Below, in pieces: positions 54,301 through 62,292 of a stretch of 64,000 nt of DNA (positions within the stretch are counted from its first letter, which is position 1; each line of letters begins with the position of its first letter). The notes under the pieces are model-generated. The model searched no databases. It had not been told where the DNA came from and saw only the letters and a program-made list of their open reading frames with translations. This stretch comes from Salinimicrobium sediminis (GTDB lineage: Bacteria; Bacteroidota; Bacteroidia; Flavobacteriales; Flavobacteriaceae), in the NCBI RefSeq assembly GCF_900215295.1, contig NZ_OCMF01000002.1:659187-723186 (forward strand), written 5' to 3'. The position numbers were made by a program, and so were the translations under genes.

Positions 54301-57253
54301 TGTTATTCTTAAGTTCCTGCACCTCTCCCTTAACTTCCACATCGATCTTCCTCGAGAAGTCCCCTCGTGCAAGTGCGGTGGATACTCCCGCGATATCCCG
54401 TACCTGAGAGGTAAGGTTACTCGCCATCTGGTTCACATTATCTGTAAGATCTTTCCAGGATCCTGCCACGTTAGGTACTTCGGCCTGACCTCCCAAGATT
54501 CCTTCAGTTCCTACCTCACGTGCCACGTTGGTTACCTCATCTGCAAATATGTTAAGTGCATCCACCATGATGTTAATGGTGGTGGAAAGTTCAAGTACCT
54601 CACCTCCTTTCCCCTGCTCAGAAATTTTCTGGGAAAGATCCCCGTTTGCCACTGCAGTGGTTACGGAAGCAATTTCCCGTACCTGGGTGGTAAGGTTACT
54701 TGCCATGGTGTTCACATTATCGGTCAATCCTTTCCAGGTTCCTGCGACGTTTGGCACTTTTGCCTGCCCGCCCAGCATACCTTCTGTTCCCACCTCACGT
54801 GCCACACGGGTTACCTCTGCCGCGAAAACGTTCAGGGAGTCCACCATCTGGTTGATGGTATCTTTTAATTCGGCTATTTCGCCTTTTACATCAATTGTAA
54901 TTTTTTGGGAAAGGTCACCATTCGCAACCGCCGTTGCTACATTTGCGATCTCCCGCACCTGGCTGGTAAGGTTACTTGCCATGGTATTCACATTCCCGGT
55001 AAGATCTAACCAGGCACCTGCAACGTTGGGCACTTCTGCCTGTCCTCCCAGCATCCCTTCGGTACCTACCTCACGCGCCACACGGGTTACCTCGTTGGAC
55101 AGAATGTTAAGGGAATCCACCATCGTATTAATAATGGTAGAAAGTTCCAGTACTTCCCCTCCTTTTTCTTCTTCGGAAATCTTTTTGGAAAGATCCCCGT
55201 TCGCTACCGCTTTCGTAACTGAAGCAATCTCCCTTACCTGAGTGGTAAGGTTGGAAGCCATCGTATTTACGTTCTCGGTCAATTCCCACCAAGCACCTCC
55301 AACATTTGGCACCTGGGCCTGGCCTCCCAGAATACCTTCCGTACCTACTTCTCTTGCCACACGGGTTACCTCATCAGAGAAAATGTTCAGGGAATCCACC
55401 ATTGTATTGATGGTTTCTTTTAATTCTGCAATCTCTCCTTTGGCCTCAATAGCAATTTTTTGTGCAAGATCTCCTTTTGCCACGGCAGTTGCCACGTTAG
55501 CGATCTCCCGTACCTGCGTGGTAAGGTTTGATGCCATGTAATTCACATTGTCAGTAAGGTCTTTCCAGGTACCGGCGACATCGGGCACCATCGCCTGACC
55601 ACCAAGAATACCTTCGGTACCCACCTCCCGGGCCACACGGGTTACCTCATCAGAGAAAATGTTCAGGGAGTCCACCATCTGGTTAATGGTTTCCTTCAGT
55701 TCCGCGATTTCCCCTTTTACATCGATGGTAATTTTTTGTGACAAATCCCCATCTGCCACCGCGGTAGCTACGTTTGCGATTTCCCTTACCTGGGTGGTCA
55801 CGTTGCTCACCATGATATTAACATTGTCGGTAAGATCCTTCCAGGTACCCGCAGCACTTGGTACAGTAGCCTGTCCTCCCAGTTTTCCTTCGGTACCTAC
55901 CTCCCGTGCTACACGTGTTACCTCGGCCGCAAAGAGCGTCAGGGAATCCACCATGCTGTTAATTGTGTTCGAGAGGACAAGTACTTCTCCTCCTTTTCCT
56001 TCTTCAGTAATCTTTTGTGAAAGGTCCCCCTGTGCTACCGCAGTGGTTACCGAAGCAATTTCCCGTACCTGATTGGTCAGGTTGTTTGCCATGGTATTTA
56101 CATTATCGGTAAGATCTTTCCAGGTTCCGGCCACATCGGGCACTTTCGCCTGCCCTCCCAGTTTTCCTTCCGTTCCTACTTCCCGTGCCACACGGGTTAC
56201 CTCATCAGAGAAAATATTCAGGGAGTCCACCATCTGGTTGATGGTGTCTTTAAGTTCTGCGATCTCCCCTTTTACGTTGATCGAGATCTTTTTGGAAAGG
56301 TCACCATTCGCAACCGAAGTTGCTACTCCGGCGATCTCCCGTACCTGGGCTGTAAGATTGGAAGCCATGGTATTTACGTTCACAGTAAGATCCTTCCAGG
56401 TTCCTGCAACATCAGGCACATCTGCCTGTCCTCCCAATTTTCCTTCTACCCCCACTTCCCGGGCCACATTGGTTACCTCGGCAGCAAAAATATTCAGGGA
56501 GTCCACCATCCTGTTAATGGTTGTGGACAGTCCCAGTACTTCTCCACCCTTTCCTTCTTCTGTAATTTTCCTTGATAGATCTCCATCTGCAACCGCAGTG
56601 GTTACACGTGCAATTTCCCTCACCTGCTCGGTAAGATTACTTGCCATTTGGTTTACGTTATCGGTAAGGTCTTTCCAGGTTCCTGAAACGTTAGGTACAC
56701 TAGCCTGTCCCCCTAATTTTCCTTCAACACCCACCTCCCGGGCCACCTGGGTTACCTGTTCAGCAAAGATATTAAGACTTCCCAGCGTTCGGTTAATTAC
56801 GTCGGCCATGGCCCGAAAATCTCCTGTAACAGTTAAGCTAAATTTATCTTCCAGTTTTCCTGCTGCAATACTGTTTAGAATTCGGCTTACTTCAAGTACC
56901 GGCTTTGCAATAGCCTCAATAAGAATGTTAATGTTGTCGATCATATCCTTCCACACCCCGGTAGAAGCCTTAAATTCTGCCCGGGCATCCAGGTTACCTT
57001 CAATACCTCCTACCCTCGAGATACGCGACACCTCTGTACTTACCCCTCCAATCATTTCAACCATCGAGTTGTAAGCTTCTGCGAGATCGGCGAATTTATC
57101 ATTGCGCTCTTTGGAAAGCCTCACAGAAATATCTCCCTCTCTAAAAGCTTCCAGTGCGAAAATTAATCTATCAAGTTGTTCGTGAACGTAATCACTGTCT
57201 TTGAACATTTCCTTGTGGGGTACCCGTTTGGATTTGGAAATTACATAGTCCAC
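51377..57253 (-). CDS. Giant soluble poly-HAMP hybrid histidine kinase with three receiver domains
   Basis: A 1958-residue hybrid kinase with no membrane segment or signal, so cytosolic. Residues 30-1030: a chain of about twelve HAMP-like units in near-identical blocks of 92-93 residues (VAREVG at 170, 263, 355, 448, 540, 632, 725, 817, 910). Then a GAF domain (about 1058-1200), a coiled coil (1203-1275), HisKA with His1284 (MSHELRTPLN), HATPase (N-box 1400-1404, DTGIGIP at 1444, GGTGLGL at 1473) and three receivers: first (1570-1685, Asp1619), second (1692-1810, Asn1741 replaces the phosphoacceptor), third (1837-1957, Asp1888, Lys1940). The architecture resembles fungal group III osmosensing kinases. 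Stimulus unknown. Confidence 0.93.
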   Translation of the reverse strand: MDYVISKSKRVPHKEMFKDSDYVHEQLDRLIFALEAFREGDISVRLSKERNDKFADLAEAYNSMVEMIGGVSTEVSRISRVGGIEGNLDARAEFKASTGVWKDMIDNINILIEAIAKPVLEVSRILNSIAAGKLEDKFSLTVTGDFRAMADVINRTLGSLNIFAEQVTQVAREVGVEGKLGGQASVPNVSGTWKDLTDNVNQMASNLTEQVREIARVTTAVADGDLSRKITEEGKGGEVLGLSTTINRMVDSLNIFAAEVTNVAREVGVEGKLGGQADVPDVAGTWKDLTVNVNTMASNLTAQVREIAGVATSVANGDLSKKISINVKGEIAELKDTINQMVDSLNIFSDEVTRVAREVGTEGKLGGQAKVPDVAGTWKDLTDNVNTMANNLTNQVREIASVTTAVAQGDLSQKITEEGKGGEVLVLSNTINSMVDSLTLFAAEVTRVAREVGTEGKLGGQATVPSAAGTWKDLTDNVNIMVSNVTTQVREIANVATAVADGDLSQKITIDVKGEIAELKETINQMVDSLNIFSDEVTRVAREVGTEGILGGQAMVPDVAGTWKDLTDNVNYMASNLTTQVREIANVATAVAKGDLAQKIAIEAKGEIAELKETINTMVDSLNIFSDEVTRVAREVGTEGILGGQAQVPNVGGAWWELTENVNTMASNLTTQVREIASVTKAVANGDLSKKISEEEKGGEVLELSTIINTMVDSLNILSNEVTRVAREVGTEGMLGGQAEVPNVAGAWLDLTGNVNTMASNLTSQVREIANVATAVANGDLSQKITIDVKGEIAELKDTINQMVDSLNVFAAEVTRVAREVGTEGMLGGQAKVPNVAGTWKGLTDNVNTMASNLTTQVREIASVTTAVANGDLSQKISEQGKGGEVLELSTTINIMVDALNIFADEVTNVAREVGTEGILGGQAEVPNVAGSWKDLTDNVNQMASNLTSQVRDIAGVSTALARGDFSRKIDVEVKGEVQELKNNINAMVDSFTTIVKAANTIAEGNFSIEMPLRSEADQLGIALNSMTENLKRISEENENEAWIKTGQAGLNDRMRGEQDLLTLSKNIISYLTKYLDGQVGVIYLAERFEDKKHLRMTGSYAFTRRKSLKTTFEFGEGLVGQAALEKEVIVISGIPSDYISVSSGLGEEKPRHILVQPFMIDGEVKGVIEIGSFESFNDNQLELMRSVGENIAITTNSALDREKMKDLLEESQRQSEELLKQQEKLKIQSKELQMANDDLESKTKDLEMQKEDLQYSRVEVERKAKELELASKYKSEFLANMSHELRTPLNSLLILSKDLSDNSKGNLYKDQQKSASIIYEGGLSLLNLINDILDLSKVEAGKLQIHPEEVTVENLVNNLKDQFKPLAKSKKLKFTIQANSNAPKQIITDGQRLEQIIKNLISNAIKFTEKGSVEVSICKPHEGVKFQEISLPVSEVLEVSVKDTGIGIPETKRKMIFEAFQQAEGGTSRQYGGTGLGLTISRELSRLLGGEIHIKSTEGKGSVFKVYIPVDLTSAPIKEMEDAMSSYSEAGFPKTRNLDAMDAAENGSVINEDVVLADDREHIKVSDASVLILGGDIFFAEIVKGILQKQGFKFLFAMDGKDGLRLAEQFQPNGILLDDQLRDMKGLVVLDHLKFNLKTRHIPVFLFAGEDLRREALGRGAMGFNLKPVPFKVLENALQKVKKLQSSSTKKLLIIEGEEDSQQKIKSIIESKEMTISIAASGKDGLSQLKSENFDCMILNPNLPDISGLELLKKMDSLKKEDTIPVVVFTGRELSKKDAKVLHSFTDRLLIKGAATPEQLLDEVSLMLHSEEGRLSSRQKKMLTELHDPKNLLKGKKVLLVDDDERNSYALSKTLMDAGMKVVFADNGKVAIEKIEQEKDIDIVLMDVMMPVMDGYEATSKIRDNEAYENLPIISLTAKAMPEDKAKSLEAGANDYLTKPVNVNKLISLMHLWLYRN
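54247..56761 (-). repeat. 276/279-bp tandem repeats encoding HAMP units in the kinase
   Basis: Nine consecutive blocks of 279 or 276 bases (93 or 92 codons). 93-codon type A blocks carry KGGEV (residues 236, 421, 698, 883) and 92-codon type B blocks carry KGE(I/V)(A/Q)EL (329, 514, 606, 791, 976). Order from the N terminus: A B A B B A B A B. Confidence 0.9.
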
Positions 57254-57311
57254 AGGTTACCACCTGAAGTTTTGATATTTAAGTTTCGTGGATTTTGGTA
57301 CCTAAACTCAA

Positions 57312-57399
57312 GATTTATGAATCCTTAATTGCATCCATTCCTGGAAAAAAGCTCTGCCGGCTGACTGATTTAGAATTTGGTGCTTGAAATTGAAATTTT
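57312..57399. repeat. Intergenic repeat, copy A (partial, junction form)
   Basis: Carries TGAATCCTTAATTGCATCC, CTGGAAAAAAGCTCTGCCGGC and then the start of a new unit, GATTTAGAATTTGGTGCTTG. The same pieces recur at 61984-62083 and 62095-62190, in the order end-of-unit then start-of-unit. Confidence 0.75.
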
Positions 57400-57506
57400 T
57401 CTGAAGAATAAATGATTTAGAGAAGCCTAATTTAAATATCCCCCATGACTGGCTAAGGAGTTGAAGACTAATCCTATTGCTAAGAATCTTATAATAGAAA
57501 ATATTC

Positions 57507-58190
57507 ATGTTTGGTATTAGCGATCTTCCTAAATTTTTTCTGGCCTTTTTCCTGGTGATGCCGCTGATTTCGATATTACATGAAGGGGGACATGTGTTTT
57601 TCGCCTGGCTTATGGGTGGTAAGAACATCAAGGTAAGTGTTGGTACCGGAAAACCCATTTTTAAGTGGAAGATGATCGAGGTACGTAAATACTACTTCTG
57701 GTATGGGATGTGCACTTTCGAGAATCTCAAGATTAACCAAAGATGGAGCAATATCCTCATTTTTGGGGGAGGAAGTCTTTTTAATTTCCTTGGGGTATTG
57801 GCTGTAATGATCCTTGTAGAGGAACAGCTGATAGAGACCAACATGTTCACTTACCAATTCACTTATTTCTCCCTGTACTACATCTTCTTTGCACTATTCC
57901 CCATGCCTTATCCTGATGGAAACTACAGCGATGGGAAAATAATTCTGGATCTCATGCAAAACAAAAAGTTTGCTGTTACGGAAAGAATCTTCAGGGTGCA
58001 GTGGAATGCTGAAAAAAATCAATGGCATGTCCTCAATCATGATCAGGAATTCGTGGAAGCTTTCGAAAATGAAGAGGAGGCTTGTAGTAAAGCAAAGGAG
58101 GTAGCTGAAAAGTATAAACCGAGTAGAGTCATTAATGTAAAAGATGGGGAGGAAAAAGAAATCCACAACTTCCCCCGGGTTCCACTCTAG
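57507..58190 (+). CDS. M50-type membrane protease with DUF2188-like C-terminal domain
   Basis: A 227-residue membrane protein. His25-Glu-Gly-Gly-His29 in the first helix (ISILHEGGHVFFAW) is a zinc-binding HExxH motif, and PYPDGNYSDG (residues 135-143) resembles the (N/L)DG element of site-2 proteases, with helices about 10-35, 82-103 and 120-134. So an M50-like intramembrane peptidase is likely, though small. Residues 162-217 (RVQWNAEKNQWHV...EEEACSKAKEVAEKY...INVKDGEEKEI) look like a DUF2188 domain, an unusual partner. Divergent from the poly-HAMP kinase, 253 bases apart. Confidence 0.7.
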   Translation: MFGISDLPKFFLAFFLVMPLISILHEGGHVFFAWLMGGKNIKVSVGTGKPIFKWKMIEVRKYYFWYGMCTFENLKINQRWSNILIFGGGSLFNFLGVLAVMILVEEQLIETNMFTYQFTYFSLYYIFFALFPMPYPDGNYSDGKIILDLMQNKKFAVTERIFRVQWNAEKNQWHVLNHDQEFVEAFENEEEACSKAKEVAEKYKPSRVINVKDGEEKEIHNFPRVPL

Positions 58191-58193
58191 ATT

Positions 58194-59051
58194 CTATTTT
58201 GCCACCCACAGAGGTACTCCAAAATTAGCATTGAATAATTCTTCTGTAACACTTCCCACTGCAAAAGGGGAAAAAGTATTGCCGCCTTTATCTGAAATCA
58301 CGAGCAGGTCTGCTTCCGATTTTTGAATGTTCGCTATGATCTTCTGCGCAGCCCCTGATTCCCTTCCCAGGAAAACCAGAGGTTCAATTGGTTCAGAATA
58401 ATCTATTTTCTTTATGAACTTATTAATTTTCTCCTGCACATGTTTTTCTACTTTGGGAGCCATAGATTCCGGAGAGACATAAGGGGAGAATTGCACCGGT
58501 ACACTGTAAACATGAACCAATTTGAGAGAAGCTCCACCGGACTCCTGTAATATTTTGGTTACATTAAAAACTTTTCGGGATTCGGGGGAAAGGTCGGTTC
58601 CTGCCCAGATGAGTTCGATCTTCGGCTTAGCTGCACGCGGTACTGCTAAGATATCACACCTAAGTAACCTCAGAAGTTTTCCGCTCACCAATCCGGTGCC
58701 TTTCTCGTGTTTTTTATTGCCCACAATGGCAAGTTGGACAGCATATTTATCCACCACATACTTAATGAGGGATTCGCTGTAGGGGTCTTCAGAAATTAAA
58801 ACTTCCCAATCTACTTCAGCCGTAAAATGCTCCTGAACTTTATCATTAAGTTCATCTCCAATAACCTGGTCAAGATTAACATCTTTAAGTTGTTCTTCAA
58901 AGAGTTCTGAAATCTCATATTTCTTGATGTTATGAACAAAATAGACCTTTTCTGCTCTAAGGCGGTGAGCAATAAAGGATGCATATTTTATGAGCACTTC
59001 ATCCAGGTCTGAAAGATCCAGGGCAACCAGTATATTCTTGTAATTTTTCAT
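58194..59051 (-). CDS. Universal stress protein with two UspA domains
   Basis: A 285-residue protein made of two UspA-like halves (about 1-145 and 147-285). N-terminal half NILVALDLSDLDEVLIKYA; C-terminal half has KIELIWAGTDLSPESRKV and the ATP-type motif GxxGx(9)G(S/T) as ISDKGGNTFSPFAVGSVTEEL near the end. UspA pairs bind ATP in relatives. Last gene of a porin-BCCT-USP unit, 11 bases after the transporter gene, so it may tune or report on the transport system. Confidence 0.92.
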   Translation of the reverse strand: MKNYKNILVALDLSDLDEVLIKYASFIAHRLRAEKVYFVHNIKKYEISELFEEQLKDVNLDQVIGDELNDKVQEHFTAEVDWEVLISEDPYSESLIKYVVDKYAVQLAIVGNKKHEKGTGLVSGKLLRLLRCDILAVPRAAKPKIELIWAGTDLSPESRKVFNVTKILQESGGASLKLVHVYSVPVQFSPYVSPESMAPKVEKHVQEKINKFIKKIDYSEPIEPLVFLGRESGAAQKIIANIQKSEADLLVISDKGGNTFSPFAVGSVTEELFNANFGVPLWVAK

Positions 59052-59062
59052 TTTAAAGTGGA

Positions 59063-60688
59063 TTAGAGATTAGGTTTTGATTTTCCGGTACTGCGTTTTT
59101 TAATAATATCGGCTACCTTTTCTTCATAGCTTTCCCATTCTTTCTGGGCCTGCCGTTCTTCAGCCTGTTGATGTTCATCTTTTAGAGCAGTGTACAGGGA
59201 ATAACACATGAACAGGAGAATAAAAGCGAACGGAAGTCCTGTGGCTATAGACGCGGTTTGCAAGGCCTGTAAACCACCACCTATTAAAAGAACTGCTGCA
59301 ACGGTACCTTCGGCAACTGCCCAGAATATCCTTTGCCCCACAGGAGCATCGATCTTTCCTCCAGAAGTAAGACTGTCCACGACCAGGGAACCAGAATCTG
59401 AAGAGGTAACAAAAAATCCGGCAATTAGGATCACTCCTATAACATTCAGCACTACTGCAAAGGGATAATCTTCAAGAAAAACAAAAAGCGCCGTGGCAAC
59501 ATTATCATCAACTGCGTTTAGAACTGTTTCATTTCCAACTAATGCCTGCTGAATTGAGGTGCTTCCGAAGGCAGTGATCCAGAAAAAAGTGATTAGTGAA
59601 GGCACTATAAGTACACCTGAAATAAATTCCCTTATGCTTCTCCCCTTTGAAATTCTGGCAATGAACATTCCCACAAAAGGAGACCAGGCGATCCACCAGC
59701 CCCAGTAGAAAACTGTCCAGGCGTTTTGCCAGTTATTCCCTGTATAACTTTCTGTCCATGTCGAGATTTGCAGAAAACTGTAAAAATAGTTACCGGTGTT
59801 CTGCACGAATGACTGAAAAATGAAAATGGTAGGTCCCAGCAGGACCACCAAAACCAGCAAAAGCACTGCTATCCTCATGTTCCATTCACTCAAAAACTTT
59901 ACGCCTTTATCCACTCCCAATACTACTGAAGCTGTTGCGATAAGGGTAATCCCGGCAATAAGGGTAACCTGGGTGACGATTCCGCTACTAAGGCCAAACA
60001 CGTGAGCGAGTCCGGCCGCGATCTGCTGAACTCCCAATCCCAGGGAGGTCGCCAAACCGAAAAGCGTCGCCAGAACAGCAAAAATATCGATGAGGTCTCC
60101 CCATTTCCCATAGATCTTATCCCCCATGACAGGGTAAAAAACAGAACGAATGGTCAAGGGTAGTCCGTGGGAATAGGTGAAATAAGCCAGCGAAAGTCCC
60201 ACAAGCGCGTAAACACCCCAGGCGTGAAAGCCCCAGTGCAAAAAGGTGAAATTCATCGCCTCCTGCGCTGCCAGGGGAGTTCCACCCTCTGCAAGCGGCG
60301 GATTCATAAAATGCGTTACCGGCTCAGCAATACTCCAAAACAACAAGCCAATTCCCATTCCCGCACTAAAAAGCATCGCGAACCACGAAAGGGTTTTAAA
60401 CTCGGGCCGGGCATCTTTTCCGCCTATCCTTATATCGCCATATTTGCTGAAGGCAAGATAGATTACGAAGATCAAGAAAACATTTACACACAGCACAAAA
60501 AACCAACCGACTGTGTTGGAAATAAAATTCTGAATTTCAGTAAAGTAATTTTCTGCCTGCTCTTTGAAGATGAGAGTGAGTGCAATACTGATAATGATGA
60601 AAATGGTAGAGGTAAAAAACACCGGACCATTAACATCCAATCCCATGATCGATTTTCGCTCGTCGCTTCTTACAATTTTTTTAGCCAT
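59063..60688 (-). CDS. BCCT family betaine/choline/carnitine-type transporter
   Basis: A 541-residue integral membrane carrier with twelve helices. The signature Trp-rich stretch is seen: WTVFYWGWWIAWSPFVGMFIARISKGRSIREF, plus LFSAGMGIGLLFWSIAEPVTHF and LHWGFHAWGVYALVGLSLAYF. Moves betaine, choline, carnitine or similar solutes with Na+ or H+, often in osmoprotection. Encoded between a beta-barrel porin (33 bases upstream) and a universal stress protein (11 bases downstream); the porin may feed it across the outer membrane. The Gln/Glu-rich C-terminal tail is typical for regulated BCCT. Confidence 0.95.
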   Translation of the reverse strand: MAKKIVRSDERKSIMGLDVNGPVFFTSTIFIIISIALTLIFKEQAENYFTEIQNFISNTVGWFFVLCVNVFLIFVIYLAFSKYGDIRIGGKDARPEFKTLSWFAMLFSAGMGIGLLFWSIAEPVTHFMNPPLAEGGTPLAAQEAMNFTFLHWGFHAWGVYALVGLSLAYFTYSHGLPLTIRSVFYPVMGDKIYGKWGDLIDIFAVLATLFGLATSLGLGVQQIAAGLAHVFGLSSGIVTQVTLIAGITLIATASVVLGVDKGVKFLSEWNMRIAVLLLVLVVLLGPTIFIFQSFVQNTGNYFYSFLQISTWTESYTGNNWQNAWTVFYWGWWIAWSPFVGMFIARISKGRSIREFISGVLIVPSLITFFWITAFGSTSIQQALVGNETVLNAVDDNVATALFVFLEDYPFAVVLNVIGVILIAGFFVTSSDSGSLVVDSLTSGGKIDAPVGQRIFWAVAEGTVAAVLLIGGGLQALQTASIATGLPFAFILLFMCYSLYTALKDEHQQAEERQAQKEWESYEEKVADIIKKRSTGKSKPNL

Positions 60689-60721
60689 AAGTGGTTTTTC
60701 TCAGTATGTTTTAATAGTCGA

Positions 60722-61864
60722 TTAAAAATAATATCCAATATTAATATTGAATCTCGCCTCCCATTTCGCGCCGGGAGTGCCACGGCTGAAATCATCAATA
60801 TAATTGCCCCCCAACCAGGAATGATTCAGGCCGGCGGCATAATCTATATAAGTGTAGATATTCCCTGCTGTTAGAAGTACGCCGGTCACATTCATAGCCG
60901 AATCTTCAAAATCATCTTCCTTCTTCTGCATGTATCCAAAATCATTATAGAATTGTAAAGCCGATACAGGTCCCCAGTCTACAGGAACATTGCGGGCAAG
61001 GGTTAAAGTGTACATATTAAAATCTGCAGCAACTTCATAAGGTGCACCATAGGCCGCCATTAAAATTACTTCTCCGGAACTGCCCAAGGTGTTTTCAGGA
61101 TTGTGAGCGATGTTCATAGCTTCACCCTTGAGATTCCAGTCCTTATAGGTTGCTTCGTAATGCAAGGCAAGTCCGTAATGGTCTCCCTTCTCTTCGGTGT
61201 CAAGGTTATAGAGGCTACCATATTGTCCGGAAACTCCAATCCTCTGCAGCACATTTCCCCCAAATTTAAAGACGAATTTCCCATTGAACTGGTTGACCTC
61301 CTTATTCCTCCCTGCCACATCATAGGAATATCTGCTATGGGAAATTTCCGTATCATTTCCGAAGCGCAATTCCTCGGCATTCTTGAAGAAAGCTAAATGA
61401 TATTCTATGTTCTCTCCCAGGTGAATGTATTTTATCCCCATATCATGATCGTCCTCGAGACCAACATAATATGAAAGATTGAAGAACCAGTTATTGGAAT
61501 TATACTGCTGAATTCCAAAAGGCACCTGGGTAAGTCCCAGCTGTAGCTCATCTTTTTCGCTGAAGCGGTATCCAAACCAGCCCTGTTTCAGCATTCCACC
61601 GCCAAAAGCTTCGGAGTAAAAACGATATTCGGCATTGAGGTAGATCCCTTTGTAAGCTGCATTTGCATTAATACGGAACATGTCATACCCAAAATCCCCG
61701 CCCCGGTTTTTCTGTTCCGTTTTCCAGGAGGAAAGGTTGTAATTGAAACGCAATGCGCCGCCAATATCTACTTCGGGATCTTCCTGGGCATAAACAGAAT
61801 TCATAATGGCTGCTACAGTGAATAGCAGCGCGCAAAGAGTGAAGGTTTCAACTTTAAGATTCAT
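60722..61864 (-). CDS. Outer-membrane beta-barrel porin (phosphate-selective porin-like)
   Basis: A 380-residue outer-membrane protein: signal peptide (to about residue 26, NSVYAQE), then alternating strands typical of a 16-18-strand barrel: VDIGGALRFNYNL, GYDMFRINANAAYKGIYLNAEYRFYSEAF, WFGYRFSEKDELQLGLTQVPFGI, and a final strand ending in aromatic FNINIGYYF. The pattern fits phosphate-selective porin O/P (OprP-like) or a related anion/solute porin. Transcribed first in an operon with BCCT and USP, so passage of the BCCT solute through the outer membrane is a reasonable inference. A -7 element lies 48 bases upstream. Confidence 0.82.
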   Translation of the reverse strand: MNLKVETFTLCALLFTVAAIMNSVYAQEDPEVDIGGALRFNYNLSSWKTEQKNRGGDFGYDMFRINANAAYKGIYLNAEYRFYSEAFGGGMLKQGWFGYRFSEKDELQLGLTQVPFGIQQYNSNNWFFNLSYYVGLEDDHDMGIKYIHLGENIEYHLAFFKNAEELRFGNDTEISHSRYSYDVAGRNKEVNQFNGKFVFKFGGNVLQRIGVSGQYGSLYNLDTEEKGDHYGLALHYEATYKDWNLKGEAMNIAHNPENTLGSSGEVILMAAYGAPYEVAADFNMYTLTLARNVPVDWGPVSALQFYNDFGYMQKKEDDFEDSAMNVTGVLLTAGNIYTYIDYAAGLNHSWLGGNYIDDFSRGTPGAKWEARFNINIGYYF

Positions 61865-61911
61865 TCCATTTTTCCTTGAGCTTTTAATTTAGGCTTAGGA
61901 ATTTAAAAACA

Positions 61912-61919
61912 AATCTATT
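61912..61919 (-). promoter_or_regulatory. -7 promoter element for porin-BCCT-USP operon
   Basis: Minus-strand TAGATTTG, matching TAnnTTTG, about 48 bases upstream of the porin start. No -33 partner found. Confidence 0.5.
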
Positions 61920-61983
61920 TTTTGATAAAATATTGTTAAGCGGGCGAATTGTTAATAATGACTACCATTATCTCGGGGCGGGC

Positions 61984-62083
61984 GGATTTAGAATTTGGTG
62001 CTTGTAATTTTAATTACCCGAAGGGTACAGGATGTGAAGAATCCTTATAACATCCGGAGCTGGAAATACAAAAGTATTGCCGG
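61984..62083. repeat. Intergenic repeat, copy B
   Basis: About 100 bases: GGATTTAGAATTTGGTGCTT, a T-rich middle, the small palindrome TACCCGAAGGGTA, AGAATCCTTATAACATCC and CTGGAAATACAAAAGTATTGCCGG. Followed after 11 bases by copy C. Confidence 0.85.
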
Positions 62084-62094
62084 AAGCAGTAATT

Positions 62095-62190
62095 GGATTT
62101 TGGAGCTTGCAATTTGGATTTTACCCGAAGGGTACAGGATTTAAAGAATCCTAATTACATCCATTGCTGGAAATACAAAAGCTCTGCCGG
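62095..62190. repeat. Intergenic repeat, copy C
   Basis: GGATTTTGGAGCTTGCAATT, TACCCGAAGGGTA (a small palindrome), AGGATTtaaagAATCCT (hairpin) and ATTGCTGGAAATACAAAAG...GCCGG. Highly similar to copy B, with a 4-base shorter middle. Confidence 0.85.
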
Positions 62191-62203
62191 CTAAGGCCGT
62201 CAG

Positions 62204-62265
62204 CTTTTCTTGTTTAAAGCCTGCACTGCAAAGCAAGCTTTGCGTGCCACTTTAAACAAGAAAAG
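62204..62265. repeat. 62-base near-perfect hairpin element next to tRNA-Pro
   Basis: Sixteen-base perfect arms CTTTTCTTGTTTAAAG (62204-62219) and CTTTAAACAAGAAAAG (62250-62265), enclosing a second stem: GCAC/GTGC (223-226 with 244-247) and GCAAAGC/GCTTTGC (62228-62234 with 62237-62243), two-base loop. Too long for a normal terminator; resembles REP-type palindromic elements. Confidence 0.85.
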
Positions 62266-62286
62266 TGATGCTCTCGCATCACTTTT
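62261..62286 (-). terminator. Terminator of tRNA-Pro
   Basis: Perfect 11-base stem AAAAGTGATGC/GCATCACTTTT with a four-base loop, seven bases past the tRNA 3' end; on the minus strand the stem ends in TTTTCTTGTTT. Its left arm shares bases 62261-62265 with the 62-base hairpin, so the two folds cannot coexist. Confidence 0.8.
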
Positions 62287-62292
62287 GTGCTT

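Noticed and set aside
54247..56761. Could the tandem HAMP repeats be an assembly artefact or CRISPR-like array?
   Set aside because: The units keep frame, differ from each other by many substitutions and alternate two types; they are coding and not spacer/repeat. Exact copy number still deserves long-read confirmation.
54528..57074. Long open frames (74 to 333 codons) on the plus strand opposite the HAMP repeats
   Set aside because: They are Ser/Thr/Ala/Phe-rich, mirror the repeated kinase codons and break at each repeat; they arise from codon bias on the other strand.
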